Source: Rossellomorea aquimaris TF-12
GTDB lineage: Bacteria > Bacillota > Bacilli > Bacillales > Bacillaceae_B
Direction: 5' to 3'
NCBI RefSeq assembly: GCF_001648555.1
Contig: NZ_LQXM01000027.1
Span: forward strand, 310,001 to 374,000
Length of the DNA stretch: 64,000 nucleotides
The notes under the pieces were generated by a model, which saw only the letters and a list, made by a program, of their open reading frames with translations, was not told the origin of the DNA and ran no database searches. The translations under genes were made by a program, and so were the position numbers. The first letter of the stretch is position 1. Each line of letters starts with the position of its first letter. This document shows positions 17,091 to 26,886 of the stretch, piece after piece.

Positions 17091-18194
17091 CTATTCAAAT
17101 TCAACTTTTTCCAGTCGAGGATTCGGACGAAGCTTTCTACCAGCCTTCGCTTGGTGAACTCCATCAATGACCACGTTATCTCCTGTAAATCCGATGTGGA
17201 TTTTTAACAGGCTACTACCCACTCCATACATATCAACTGGAACCTGGTTTTCTTCAAACTGCTGAATGCGATCTTCTTTAAAACCGCCAGATACAACAAT
17301 TTTCACGTGCTCAAACCCTTCCTCGTCTAATGCATCTCTTAAAGCATTTATTAACTCCATATTGACTCCACGGGGATCAAACGTTCCGAGAACATGTTGA
17401 TTACGGAGAAAATATTTATCGATCATCATTCTTGATGTATCTACCCTTACCCCTTTTAATTCTGAACCAAACTCTCTGGCAACCTTTAATGAATCTGTAA
17501 TGACATCATTATTGTAATCAACAAGAGCAATGAGTTCATCTTCTGGAAATGTTTCTTTATATGCTTTTGTCGCTTCGACAATATCTCCATTGAATAATTG
17601 AATAAGAGCATGAGGCATAGTTCCCATCCCCTGCTTGCCCCACCATTCATTCATTGCATGAGTTGCCTGGGCAGTTGAACCACCAATAAATGCTGCATAG
17701 CCATCACCGGCTTGTTGCGTAAAGTGATCATCACGATCACCCATAAAAATAACTGGTTTCTGTTTACCTGAAACAGATGCCGCTTTCATCACGTTATAGA
17801 CACTCGTTGCCACAGAAGTTCTTCTGGCTAAAATTCCATCTATGATTCCTTCTAAATAGCCAAAGTCTTGATAACGACCTTTTATGGTTAGAACGGTTTC
17901 AAAAGGGGAGATTTGGTCACCATCTTTTAATGAATGGATTTCAAGCTCCTCTGGATTATCCGCAAAGGTTTGAAGGAGTGCAATCACTTCATCTGTTCCG
18001 CAAATCACTGCATGATCCTTTTGAAAAAACTGCATCGTCACAACCGCATCGGGTTTATACTTTTTAGCAATTTCTTTTGTCTTTAGAAAATAAACAGCTG
18101 AAAACCAGCCTTCTTTGACTCTTTCGTCAAACTTAAATGTATGATTGGTTAATCTCTTAAGTTTCCCTTGAAGTTTTAATTCAATCTCTTTCAT
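17091..18194 (-). CDS. Nicotinate phosphoribosyltransferase-like enzyme
   Basis: Type II phosphoribosyltransferase of the NAPRTase/quinolinate-PRTase barrel superfamily; expected to make nicotinate mononucleotide from nicotinate and PRPP for NAD salvage. 367 residues, shorter than B. subtilis PncB (about 490). Barrel motifs: GILARRTSVAT, FIGGSTAQATHAMN, GTMPHALIQ, DYNNDVITDS, GVRVDTS and KIVVSGG. ATG with AAGGAG. Exact substrate not certain. Confidence 0.85.
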   Translation of the reverse strand: MKEIELKLQGKLKRLTNHTFKFDERVKEGWFSAVYFLKTKEIAKKYKPDAVVTMQFFQKDHAVICGTDEVIALLQTFADNPEELEIHSLKDGDQISPFETVLTIKGRYQDFGYLEGIIDGILARRTSVATSVYNVMKAASVSGKQKPVIFMGDRDDHFTQQAGDGYAAFIGGSTAQATHAMNEWWGKQGMGTMPHALIQLFNGDIVEATKAYKETFPEDELIALVDYNNDVITDSLKVAREFGSELKGVRVDTSRMMIDKYFLRNQHVLGTFDPRGVNMELINALRDALDEEGFEHVKIVVSGGFKEDRIQQFEENQVPVDMYGVGSSLLKIHIGFTGDNVVIDGVHQAKAGRKLRPNPRLEKVEFE

Positions 18195-18224
18195 TACTAA
18201 AGCTCCTTATGGCTTTTTTACAAA

Positions 18225-18278
18225 AATAATAGGTATTCTGCTTATCAAGTCCATGTGGACATATATAAACAGAATACC
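18225..18278 (-). terminator. Probable terminator between sftA and the NAPRTase-like gene
   Basis: GGTATTCTG (18232-18240) pairs with CAGAATACC (18270-18278), with inner TCCA/TGGA pairing, followed on the minus strand by TATTATTTTT. Confidence 0.55.
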
Positions 18279-18301
18279 ATGTATTAAAGGATTGTACTAG
18301 T

Positions 18302-21157
18302 CTACGCTAAAGTCTCCAACTCACTTTCGGAAATCAGGACATCCCTTGGTTTACTGCCTCTTGATTCAGAAATAATTCCATTGTTCTCCATCATTTCCAT
18401 CAATCGGGCTGCCCGGTTGTAACCGATTCTAAATCTGCGTTGTAAACTTGATGCTGACGCTCCACCTTGATCCACAACAAATTCACATGCCTCTAAAAAT
18501 AATTCATCCTCTTCCTCTGTTACCTGTGCTTTTTTAATGAGCTCATCCTGTTGGAAAAGATATTCAGGTTCCCTTTGTTCTCGAACATGATTGATGATGT
18601 CATCAATTTCATCATCTGAAACAAATGTTCCTTGCAGTCTTACCGGCTTTGAAGAACCATTTTCTAAGAACAGCATGTCTCCTTTACCTAAGAGCCTTTC
18701 AGCACCACTACCGTCTATGATTGTTCGTGAATCGACACTTGAAGATACAGAAAATGCAACTCTGGTTGGAACATTTGCTTTAATCAAACCTGTAATAACA
18801 TCCACAGACGGACGTTGCGTTGCAATAATTAAGTGGATTCCACATGCACGTGCTTTTTGCGCAATACGGCAAATGGCTTCCTCAACATCAGCAGGTGACA
18901 TCATCATTAAGTCTGCTAATTCATCAATAACAATGACTAAGTAAGGTAGTGTTTCATTAAACTGTCTGTTTCGCTTAGCTAATTCATTAAATCGTTTAAT
19001 ATCCCTTACGCCCGTATGAGCAAACAGCTCGTATCTTCTCTCCATCTCCTCAACAGCCCATTTTAATGCTGCTGTCGCTGCTTTTACATCTGTAATAACA
19101 GGGCTTACCAGATGAGGAATACGGTTATATGGAGCTAATTCCACCATTTTCGGATCTATGAGTAGCATCTTTAATTCATCAGGTGTTGCTTTGTATAAAA
19201 GACTAACCAGAATGGAGTTGATGCAAACACTTTTACCAGATCCCGTCGCTCCAGCAATTAAACCATGAGGCATTTTACTTAAGTCTGTTACAATCGGTTG
19301 TCCCGAAATATCTAGCCCTAACGCTGCTGTTAATGGCGAGTCGGGATTTTGAAATGCGGGACTCGCAATCACTTCACTAATGCAAACCGGGCGACTTTCC
19401 CGATTAGGCACTTCGATTCCGATTGTATGCTTACCAGGAATCGGAGCTTCTATCCTAATGTCTCTTGCAGCCAAGCTTAGTTTGATATCATCTGCTAGAT
19501 TGGTTATTTTGTTTACTTTTACTCCAGGTTCAGGCTGAACTTCGAATCTCGTAACAGATGGTCCTTGTGTTACATTCACAACTTTCGCCCTAACGTTGAA
19601 ATTATGGAGAGTCTCGTTCAGAAGATTTCGCTGAGCCTCAAGCCACTCTTCACTCATTTTCTTGGATACTGGAGGCATTAAAAAATCCATTTCAGGGAAG
19701 ACATAGTCATTCGTTCTTTTAGAATGAGAGCTTAATTCACTGTAGCTCTTAACTGCTTCTTCTCCCTGCACTTCATGTGCAGAAGACGTTTCTTCTCTGT
19801 TTTCAAAAGAGCTTGGTTCTGAAGACGGTTCCACAATAGTTGATTTTTCTTCAGCGGTATCTTTTGTCTCTCTATTTCCTTCAGACGAATATTCCGTTGT
19901 AGGAGGATTTCCTTCATTTACCTTTGTGTTATTAGTCGAATTCGAAGTTGGTCCAGAAGGTTTTTGACGATTATTCATTTGGCGTTTATCCTGCTTCAGC
20001 ATTAATACATTAAATGGGAGATGGGAACGTTTACGACGTGGAGGTTCTTCTTCCTTAACGATCGCTTCAGCCGGCTCCTCATTATCAGTCATTACTTCCT
20101 CATTTGAATTAATTGAAGGATCTTTTATTGCTGATGGTTCTTCAACATTTCGTTCCTTAGAATCAACTTCTGTTAGCTCTTCCGTTTCAGTAATGAGAGA
20201 AATACGTTCCTCCTTTTGGGGAGTCGCATTTTCTTGAATTTCAGCAGTATGTTCTTCTTTATCAGTCAGTACTTCCTCGTTTGAATTAATTGAACGATCA
20301 TTTATTGTTGATGGTTCTTCAACATGACGTTCATCAGAATCTACTTCTGTTTGCTCTTCCGTTTCAGTAATAAGAGAAATACGTTCCTCCTTTTGAGGAG
20401 TCGTATTTTCTTGAATTTCAACTTCTGAAGTCTCATAAAAAACGTCTACATTGGTTTTTTCTGTGGAAAAAGGTTCAAGTTCTTTCTCTTTATCAACCGA
20501 TTCATCCGGAGATAACGAGTAGCCCTTTAAATCTTGAATTTCTTCAGATACATTTTCATGTACATCCTTTGATTCCGATTGAAAAGTTAAACTTGGAGTC
20601 AACGGATTTGCCTTTTCAAGAGCTTCAAGCTTGATGGCATCGTTATGTAAAAATTCTTTTAGCTCAAACTCTACATTTTTTTTCGCTGGTCTGCTTTTAA
20701 ATCCATAAATAGGTGATGGAATTTCAGTTGGTCGAAAAGGTCGATTGTTTCCTTTTTCTACTTTTTTTCCAGCAGGTTTTAGTTTAGGAGTGCTTTCAGA
20801 CACTTTTTCAACCGGCGTTTTTATTTGTTTTTTCTTTTCTACATTAACGGGTTCTTTTACTACATTTACTTTTTCGGTTTTTGATTTTTCATTTTCAGCC
20901 TTTTTTCGTTCTCTGCTTGCTCTTGGGCGTTCATTGCTTTCTTGATCTGAAATGAGTGGAAAACGAAAATTACCCTTTGGGTATTGATATGTCATTCGTG
21001 CTTCTACTTCACGAGATTGATTGGAATAGACGCTTTTATTTGGAAGCTTCTTCTTTTCTGATTGAGGTTGAAGTGTTTCGGTATCCTCTTCATTAAACTC
21101 ATTATATTGTTCTTCTTTATCTGACAGTTTACCAATTATTTTTTTTATCCAACTCAC
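18302..21157 (-). CDS. sftA: DNA translocase SftA (FtsK/SpoIIIE family, soluble)
   Basis: Septum-associated DNA pump that clears chromosomal DNA before division. 951 residues, matching B. subtilis SftA (952). There are no membrane helices; a low-complexity acidic linker occupies about residues 60-470, then the motor: Walker A GATGSGKSVC, Walker B VIVIDELADLM, and a C-terminal gamma winged helix (SSLQRRFRIGYNRAARLMEM). A GTG start at 21157 (MSWIKK) matches B. subtilis MSW; another GTG lies at 21166. The linker contains a 59-residue tandem duplication. Confidence 0.94.
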   Translation of the reverse strand: MSWIKKIIGKLSDKEEQYNEFNEEDTETLQPQSEKKKLPNKSVYSNQSREVEARMTYQYPKGNFRFPLISDQESNERPRASRERKKAENEKSKTEKVNVVKEPVNVEKKKQIKTPVEKVSESTPKLKPAGKKVEKGNNRPFRPTEIPSPIYGFKSRPAKKNVEFELKEFLHNDAIKLEALEKANPLTPSLTFQSESKDVHENVSEEIQDLKGYSLSPDESVDKEKELEPFSTEKTNVDVFYETSEVEIQENTTPQKEERISLITETEEQTEVDSDERHVEEPSTINDRSINSNEEVLTDKEEHTAEIQENATPQKEERISLITETEELTEVDSKERNVEEPSAIKDPSINSNEEVMTDNEEPAEAIVKEEEPPRRKRSHLPFNVLMLKQDKRQMNNRQKPSGPTSNSTNNTKVNEGNPPTTEYSSEGNRETKDTAEEKSTIVEPSSEPSSFENREETSSAHEVQGEEAVKSYSELSSHSKRTNDYVFPEMDFLMPPVSKKMSEEWLEAQRNLLNETLHNFNVRAKVVNVTQGPSVTRFEVQPEPGVKVNKITNLADDIKLSLAARDIRIEAPIPGKHTIGIEVPNRESRPVCISEVIASPAFQNPDSPLTAALGLDISGQPIVTDLSKMPHGLIAGATGSGKSVCINSILVSLLYKATPDELKMLLIDPKMVELAPYNRIPHLVSPVITDVKAATAALKWAVEEMERRYELFAHTGVRDIKRFNELAKRNRQFNETLPYLVIVIDELADLMMMSPADVEEAICRIAQKARACGIHLIIATQRPSVDVITGLIKANVPTRVAFSVSSSVDSRTIIDGSGAERLLGKGDMLFLENGSSKPVRLQGTFVSDDEIDDIINHVREQREPEYLFQQDELIKKAQVTEEEDELFLEACEFVVDQGGASASSLQRRFRIGYNRAARLMEMMENNGIISESRGSKPRDVLISESELETLA
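20084..20437 (-). repeat. 177-bp tandem duplication inside sftA
   Basis: Two adjacent copies (20084-20260 and 20261-20437) encode 59-residue units sharing IQEN.TPQKEERISLITET and SINSNEEV. They are diverged at several codons but stay in frame, so the linker length varies without damage. Confidence 0.85.
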
Positions 21158-21289
21158 AATAATCACTCTTTCTTTAATACTTACTTTATATTTTATCAGT
21201 TAAAGAGAAAAATTCGAGTCATTTCGATAGAATTAGAGAATTGTTAAAGAAATGTGTCGAAAAGAAAATGGGTGTAACATAGTTGTTAT

Positions 21290-21700
21290 CGTTTTGAAAA
21301 GTTTCTTTTCGCAAAGATTGTTTTTAAACACGGAGACTACCCGTTGCTCTGTCATCCAGTATGTGCGGGATGGAGAGGAGAACTGCTCCGCTTTCCGCGG
21401 ACGTTCGGCCGAGCCTCCGGGGTCTTGCCACGCCTGTACTTCCGCAGGAGTCTACGCAGTTCCCCTCTCCATCTTTAAGAGAATATGTGACAGAGCTTAA
21501 TAGTGACAAAATTAATCGAAAGAAAAAGTATTTCTACTATATAAGCTAAAATTGATCACTGTACACCTTGAAAAAGTCGGTTTTCTAAACATGTAGGGTA
21601 TTTATATTAAGCTATATTAGGACACTCAAACTTAGATAGTTGATTCTCGCTGCAATCAACCACTACTTACTTTTTCAAAAGAAACAAAGTTTACGAAATC
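21290..21700 (+). repeat. GC-rich Bacillaceae intergenic element, copy A
   Basis: No gene is credible here. A GC-rich core (about 21361-21475) is bounded by inverted arms GATGGAGAGG and CCTCTCCATC. GTGACAGAGCTT follows, and the element ends in ATCAACCACTAC and AACAAAGTTTACGAAA. The same blocks in the same order recur at 53600-53850, and partly near 26750 and 60050. Confidence 0.7.
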
Positions 21701-21708
21701 AACCTAAA

Positions 21709-21747
21709 TAAAAAATACCTAAGCTCAATAAACCTAGGTATTTTTTA
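21709..21747. terminator. Terminator of ytpR
   Basis: AATACCTA pairs with TAGGTATT, flanked by A6 and T6. It lies between ytpR and the repeat element, leftward of ytpR. Confidence 0.75.
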
Positions 21748-21818
21748 TTAAGCTTTGTTAAACGGGCAATTGATACCTGTTCAATCAACTTAGTATAAAA
21801 ATCAACAGCAAGCTTTTA

Positions 21819-22424
21819 TTAAGAAGTAAATGGTTGTCCTACTGTGTATGTATCATCCAGAACAAGAATCCCTTTTTCTTGAGGTGCATCTGGAAGGTCT
21901 AATTCTTTAGCTGAGCAGATCATTCCTGATGATGGGACTCCTCGAAGTTCAGCATCCTTAATGAGCATTCCACTTGGCATTACTGCTCCTACTTTTGCTA
22001 CTACCACTTTTTGACCTTTGTCAACATTTGGAGCACCACAAACGATTTGAAGAGTTTCCTCTCCTACATCCACTTTACAAATATTCAATTTATCTGCATT
22101 CGGATGCTTTTCTTTTTCTGATACATAGCCAACGACAAATTTCGGTGTGAAATCCCCTTCAAGTGTTTCAGTGAATCCATTCTTTTGAATCGCTTCATTG
22201 ATTGCACTCAGTTTATCATCGTTCATTTCAACTTGACCAACTTCATTTAATTTTAAATAATTTGATGCACGGAATAGATTATAGCCTAGTGTTTTTCCTG
22301 TAGATGGATCAAACAATCGAGCAGCGTCTTCTCTTCTTTCATGCTCAACTTCACCTTCAAATCCAGGCTCTAAAGTAATAATTAAGGTATCGCCAATTCC
22401 CTCAAGGTTATAAAATACGTTCAT
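21819..22424 (-). CDS. ytpR: YtpR, tRNA-binding-domain protein
   Basis: 201 residues. An N-terminal DUF4479 domain is followed by a C-terminal EMAP/Trbp111-like OB fold (about 95-200) as in the PheT N-terminus: SPKFVVGYV-like strand, [23 protein letters not shown] and [10 protein letters not shown]. It presumably binds tRNA or a structured RNA; role unproven. The ATG at 22424 (MNVFYN) follows GGGAGAAG and matches B. subtilis. Confidence 0.93.
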   Translation of the reverse strand: MNVFYNLEGIGDTLIITLEPGFEGEVEHERREDAARLFDPSTGKTLGYNLFRASNYLKLNEVGQVEMNDDKLSAINEAIQKNGFTETLEGDFTPKFVVGYVSEKEKHPNADKLNICKVDVGEETLQIVCGAPNVDKGQKVVVAKVGAVMPSGMLIKDAELRGVPSSGMICSAKELDLPDAPQEKGILVLDDTYTVGQPFTS

Positions 22425-22445
22425 TTTTTCTTCTCCCTTCACTTT

Positions 22446-23240
22446 TCACTTTTTGCGGTTTTTTCCTAAGATAAATATTGGTTCTAGCTCTCCCTCTTCA
22501 TAAACGAAAGAAAGTGCTGTAATCGGTACATTACCCGTAGTAAAAAAGCTCATCGTTAACTGCGCTAACACATCATAGCCCGTTTCATTCCGAATATCAC
22601 CTATTACTAATACATCCTGGTGAGGTACAGCTACTGTCATTTCCCCTTGAACATCTTCACTCATTTGTTTTAAAAATGAATCGTTGAGAATTCGACTCGC
22701 ATCGTATCCGTCATTATTGTTTAAGAAATAAAAAATATTCCCTGCAACCTCGTCTTTTTTCATGTTCGTCGGCAAACCTCTAACATTAAATAATGCTGTC
22801 TCTTTCATTTGCTCATGGGACCAGCCCTCAGTCTTGAGCATTTTCTCATCTATTAAGCGATAGGTTGTCCCTAAATCAACAGCATAATAGATACGAGTTT
22901 CAGCAGTGTGGTCATCGGTCACAAGGGATACTCCTTCATTTGATTCTGTTGTAAACGAGGTTGAGCGAATGACAGGAAATACCTTCTTCTCTTTATTTTC
23001 TACATTTGCTTCAGTCCCCATTACATTTAAGGCTTCTTCTACATAATATACAACTTCATCAATGATGGATTTGTTATTTTCCTTCCATTTAGAAACAATA
23101 GGAGGAAGTGACACTGTGATTCCCTTTTTGGTTTCTTTGTTTTCAAATCGTAATGAATCTTTTTCTCTATCATATGTAATCGAGCGGTTCGGATTTGATA
23201 ATCGATCCTGTAGTATACCTTTTAGTTTTTTGATATCCAA
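22446..23240 (-). CDS. ytpQ: YtpQ, DUF1444 family protein
   Basis: 264 residues of a family of unknown function, collinear with B. subtilis Ytp[11 protein letters not shown] near the N-terminus, [31 protein letters not shown] and PITALSF. Soluble. TTG start with AAGGAGGGT 8 bp ahead. 21 bp upstream of ytpR and probably cotranscribed. Confidence 0.92.
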   Translation of the reverse strand: MDIKKLKGILQDRLSNPNRSITYDREKDSLRFENKETKKGITVSLPPIVSKWKENNKSIIDEVVYYVEEALNVMGTEANVENKEKKVFPVIRSTSFTTESNEGVSLVTDDHTAETRIYYAVDLGTTYRLIDEKMLKTEGWSHEQMKETALFNVRGLPTNMKKDEVAGNIFYFLNNNDGYDASRILNDSFLKQMSEDVQGEMTVAVPHQDVLVIGDIRNETGYDVLAQLTMSFFTTGNVPITALSFVYEEGELEPIFILGKNRKK

Positions 23241-23461
23241 GCCTAACCCTCCTTCTATGTTTAGTTTATCTACTTGTTGAAAAATTCATCTATTCATAAA
23301 TGAGTCCATTTTAGTCCCTGCTCACTTATAACATTTTACATCAATTTCACTAGATTACAAAAGGTAGCTCTTGATATTTTAAGGAAAAAGATCAATTGGA
23401 GATACCCATACATTTTTTACATGACTGTTTTTGTAAAATTGATCCAATAATAATCAAAAAT

Positions 23462-23494
23462 AAAAGGGATCCCATTCAATGGTTTCCCTTTTAC
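23462..23494 (-). terminator. Terminator of ytpP
   Basis: AAAAGGGA..CCATT pairs with AATGG..TCCCTTTT with a small internal mismatch; an A/T-rich tail follows. Confidence 0.75.
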
Positions 23495-23498
23495 TTGT

Positions 23499-23816
23499 CT
23501 ATTTAGATAAGTTATCCATAAAGATTTCAATGTCTTCTTTTGTTTTTCGGTCTTTACTGACAAATCGACCAAGTTCACGTCCATCCTCATATGCAAGGAA
23601 GCTCGGGATACCGAATATATCCAATTCAATGCACAGATCAATAAACTGATCTCTGTCTACATAAAGAAACGTGTACTCTTCATATTGAGCCTGTATTTCT
23701 GGAAGTATTGGTTCGATTACTCGACAATCCGGACACCAATCCGCTGAAAACATAAAAACATGTTTTCCACTTTCCTTTAGTTTATGGAATTCTTCTACTG
23801 AATCAAGCTTTCGCAT
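23499..23816 (-). CDS. ytpP: YtpP, thioredoxin-family protein
   Basis: 105 residues with a thioredoxin fold. Active site SADWCPDCRVIEPI (WCPDC) and cis-Pro in FGIPSFLA. Cytoplasmic dithiol oxidoreductase; partner unknown. Starts 1 bp after the stop of the EIIC-like gene, with GGAGGTAAAT overlapping that gene's end, so the two are coupled. A 250-bp gap separates it from ytpQ. Confidence 0.93.
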   Translation of the reverse strand: MRKLDSVEEFHKLKESGKHVFMFSADWCPDCRVIEPILPEIQAQYEEYTFLYVDRDQFIDLCIELDIFGIPSFLAYEDGRELGRFVSKDRKTKEDIEIFMDNLSK

Positions 23817-23817
23817 T

Positions 23818-24852
23818 TTATTTACCTCCTGTATCTATCGTCAATTGGTTTGGTTTAATCCAACCTATTTTACGCATATATTCAGATATTAACAGGCTAA
23901 TAAATGCAGGTCCAATAATATGCAATACTAAAATCTTCATTGTAACTTCCCAGGTGAATCCCATGGTTTTAAAGGTCATGATTTGCCCAACAAAACCACT
24001 GGTTCCCATACCGGCTCCAGCAGCGTTATTTTCCATAATCCAAATAGTCGTTCCAATTGGAGCTAAAATCATACCTGCAATCGTTGGTGGAATCAGTATA
24101 CGGGGATTCCGCACAATATTAGGAACTTGTAGCATAGATGTTCCTACTCCTTGGGCTAATAATCCTCCAACTTTATTTTCACGGTAACTAATAACAGCAA
24201 ACCCAACCATTTGAGCAGCACAGCCGATCGTAGCCGCTCCTGCTGCCACTCCATTTAAGTCAAGCATCAGGGCGATAGCCGCACTTGAAATAGGAGCAGT
24301 TAGGGCTAAGCCCATTAGTGCCGCTACTAAAATCCCCATCGTGATTGGTCGCTGTTCTGTTGCCCAGCTAATCCAACCGCCAAACATACTCATAAAATCA
24401 GCAATGCTTGGCCCTATAAAATAGGCTGTGGTAAACCCAACCAATATGGTGACAAAAGGAGTAATAATAATATCAATTTTAGTCGTTTTACTTACTAGCT
24501 TTCCAACCTCAGTGGAAATTACAGCCGCCACATAAGCTCCGGCTGGACCACCTAAACTAGCACCGGCTGCTCCTGTCACTACTGCAGCAAATAAGACGAG
24601 GGGAGGTGCTCCAAGCCCGAATGCAATGGCAACTCCAATCGCGGGTCCCATTAGACTAATGGCTAGACTACCCATATCAATCAAAAACGTTTTAAGGACC
24701 ATAGGTAAACCAGGAATCTGCTCTCCCATCGTTTTAATAATTAATCCAATGATGAGTGAACTGAATAGCCCTAATGCCATGTAGCTTAATGCATCTATAA
24801 AATACGCTTTAGCTGTAAATTTAACACCTTTACTTCTTAACCATTCCTTCAA
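23818..24852 (-). CDS. EIIC-like / PfoR-type membrane protein
   Basis: 344 residues with about ten hydrophobic, Gly/Ala-rich helices, of the PTS_EIIC_2 family that includes PfoR. LGAPPLVLFAAVVTGAAGAS and GVAAGAATIGCAAQMVGFA are typical. No IIA or IIB partner is encoded nearby, so a role as a PTS permease is not supported. The TTG at 24852 lies 7 bp after GGAGGG; a longer reading to 24867 would start within that site. Confidence 0.82.
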   Translation of the reverse strand: MKEWLRSKGVKFTAKAYFIDALSYMALGLFSSLIIGLIIKTMGEQIPGLPMVLKTFLIDMGSLAISLMGPAIGVAIAFGLGAPPLVLFAAVVTGAAGASLGGPAGAYVAAVISTEVGKLVSKTTKIDIIITPFVTILVGFTTAYFIGPSIADFMSMFGGWISWATEQRPITMGILVAALMGLALTAPISSAAIALMLDLNGVAAGAATIGCAAQMVGFAVISYRENKVGGLLAQGVGTSMLQVPNIVRNPRILIPPTIAGMILAPIGTTIWIMENNAAGAGMGTSGFVGQIMTFKTMGFTWEVTMKILVLHIIGPAFISLLISEYMRKIGWIKPNQLTIDTGGK

Positions 24853-25023
24853 TTTTATACCCTCCAAAATGAGAAATTCTACTTTTACTAGTGTAAAGAC
24901 AGATGTTGTATTTGTCTATTATTTTTTCAACATTGACTGCTAGTTCCAGTAATACAGAATGCGAATTTCAGTTTAAAATTCTTAGCTATTTTGGAATTAA
25001 ATTATGAAGGTATCCTTATATAT

Positions 25024-25647
25024 TTACTTTTCTCCCATAACAGCTATAGTATGGAATTTTCTCGAATTTGGCCCTTCTACTATTTTTACATCTTTGAAGC
25101 CTGTTTGTATCATGAGCGGAATTAGCTGTTCTTCTAACATGTTTTGTACTCCAGTCCATGTTTCCCCATTCTTACCATTACAAAGAGTTATAGTTACTGT
25201 TCCGTTTGTTTTTAAAATCCTGTAAATTTCAGAAACAGTTTCAGGGGTAATGTCCCAAAAATAGATAGAATGTATACTAAATACTTTGGTAAACAAATTA
25301 TTGTCAAAAGGGATATCATTTACGTTACCTTGAATTAATTCAGCATTACCTTTACTTATGGCCCGTCTATTTCTTATTTTTGCTGTACGAAGAATGGATT
25401 TGGATATGTCCAATCCTGCTACATATTGAACATTAGGTTGAGTAAGCAGATTCTTCATTGCATATCCAGCTCCACATCCAATTTCTAATACCCTTTCCTC
25501 CTTTTTTAAATTTAATAAGTTGATTGTCCATTTTGTCTCTGATCGATGTTGTAAAACCATTTTTTCCCCAAAATAAAAACCCAATATACCCTTTGGCGAC
25601 TGATATTGAACATCAACAAATTCTTTCATTCTTTTTAATAACGCCAC
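25024..25647 (-). CDS. Class I SAM-dependent methyltransferase
   Basis: 207 residues. SAM motif I VLEIGCGAGYAM (about 52-63), the acidic ribose-binding segment VAGLDISKSIL, motif II/III around NVNDIPFDNNLFTKV, and a Methyltransf_11-type core. Substrate unknown. GTG start with GGGAG 7 bp ahead. Divergent from a LysR regulator 115 bp away, which is the classic layout for a regulator-target pair. Confidence 0.85.
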   Translation of the reverse strand: MALLKRMKEFVDVQYQSPKGILGFYFGEKMVLQHRSETKWTINLLNLKKEERVLEIGCGAGYAMKNLLTQPNVQYVAGLDISKSILRTAKIRNRRAISKGNAELIQGNVNDIPFDNNLFTKVFSIHSIYFWDITPETVSEIYRILKTNGTVTITLCNGKNGETWTGVQNMLEEQLIPLMIQTGFKDVKIVEGPNSRKFHTIAVMGEK

Positions 25648-25679
25648 ATTAAAACTCCCTTCATAGTTCTGATAAAAAA

Positions 25680-25707
25680 ATTATAGTACAGTACACTTAT
25701 TAAACAA
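25680..25707 (-). promoter_or_regulatory. Methyltransferase promoter
   Basis: Minus strand TTGTTT (25702-25707), 16-bp spacer, TATAAT (25680-25685). The rest of the intergenic space, to 25762, should hold the LysR operator. Confidence 0.65.
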
Positions 25708-25762
25708 GGTAATATCATTTATAGTAGATATAAATATTTTTTATGGGCGAGGAGGTATCATT

Positions 25763-26653
25763 TTGGACATTAATCAATTAAAGGCATTTGAACTTGTAGT
25801 AAGATTAGGGAGTTTTAGTAAAGCAGCAAGATATTTAAATCTATCTCAACCTACTATTAGTATTAGAATTCAAGGGTTAGAAAAGGAGGTTGGTGGTAGT
25901 TTATTTTATCGTGTAGGAAAAAGGGTAGAGCTAACTGAGACAGGGAAGGGATTTTTGCCATATGCAAGCCAAGCGATCGAAATTTTAACAAAGGGTATTG
26001 AAAGAGCTAGGCTAATGCAAGAGGGGAAACATGGTTATGTTACAATTGGCACCCTTCCATCCTATACTTCCGGTCTCTTTAGTTCAGTCATTACTCAACT
26101 TTATAAAAATTATCCTGAAATAAAACTAGAAATACATACTGGACATAATCAGCAAATTATCGAAATGCTTTATGATGGCTTTATTAAAATAGGTTTTATG
26201 ACAAAACCTTATTTTAATACGGATGTAAAGAATATTTTTTCATTTAAAGAATCTCTTGTATTAGTTGCCCATCCCTCGCATCCAATTGTTTCTTCTAATA
26301 AAAACCTAAGGTTTGCTGATGTCATAAAAGGGAGCAAACCATACATAATTGTGGATTGGAATGAAGAAAGCAAACATTGGCAAAAATCAATGATTAACCC
26401 TAGAATAGATTATTTAGAATTACCTCCTGCTTCAGCATTAGACTTAGTTCTTTCTAATAATGGAAGCACACTTTTAACAGAATCAATGGTAACTGAGCTG
26501 GTAGAAGAAAAAAAGTTAAGTAAACTACAACTAACTGATTTTCCGACTTTATATCGAGAGATAGCTATGGTGAGCTTAGAAACGGAGAAAAGCTTATCAC
26601 CAACCGTAATGAGATTTGTTGATGCTTTTAGGAATCAAATAGAGAAGTCATAA
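25763..26653 (+). CDS. LysR-family transcriptional regulator
   Basis: 296 residues. The N-terminal winged HTH (FSKAARYLNLSQPTISIRIQ, about 17-36) is followed by a periplasmic-binding-like effector domain (about 90-290). TTG start with AGGAGGT 8 bp ahead. It probably controls the divergent methyltransferase; the effector cannot be told from sequence. Confidence 0.88.
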   Translation: MDINQLKAFELVVRLGSFSKAARYLNLSQPTISIRIQGLEKEVGGSLFYRVGKRVELTETGKGFLPYASQAIEILTKGIERARLMQEGKHGYVTIGTLPSYTSGLFSSVITQLYKNYPEIKLEIHTGHNQQIIEMLYDGFIKIGFMTKPYFNTDVKNIFSFKESLVLVAHPSHPIVSSNKNLRFADVIKGSKPYIIVDWNEESKHWQKSMINPRIDYLELPPASALDLVLSNNGSTLLTESMVTELVEEKKLSKLQLTDFPTLYREIAMVSLETEKSLSPTVMRFVDAFRNQIEKS

Positions 26654-26734
26654 ATTGAAGTTATCTTACTTGCCCAACACTAGTTTGTGCGAACCCAGTA
26701 AGTTTAAGAGTAACCATTTTTAATAAACTACCTA

Positions 26735-26825
26735 GCATAAAGTTTAACAGGATGATCACAGACCGTTCGGTGGGAAGCGAGCATCCTGTATGTAGCGAAA
26801 ATCCACAACTACTTTTTTCTCTTAG
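26735..26825 (+). repeat. Degenerate GC-rich element, copy D
   Basis: Contains AGCGAAAATCCACAACTAC followed by T6, resembling the end of copy B (GAGCGGAAATCAACCACTAC). The 5' part is short and altered. Confidence 0.4.
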
Positions 26826-26841
26826 AAAAGAGAACAGCCAT

Positions 26842-26880
26842 AAAAAAAGACTAATTTCCTATAATATAGAAAATTAGTCT
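26842..26880 (-). terminator. Terminator of the lipoprotein gene
   Basis: AGACTAATTT pairs with AAATTAGTCT, followed on the minus strand by T7. Confidence 0.8.
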
Positions 26881-26886
26881 AAGAAT

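Noticed and set aside
21252-21549. Overlapping 60-80 codon frames inside the GC-rich element
   Set aside because: They follow the repeat element on both strands; the reading frames are not preserved in copy B.
23818-24852. A true sugar-PTS permease
   Set aside because: No EIIA, EIIB or sugar-metabolism genes nearby; the PfoR/EIIC_2 group is not proven to transport sugars.
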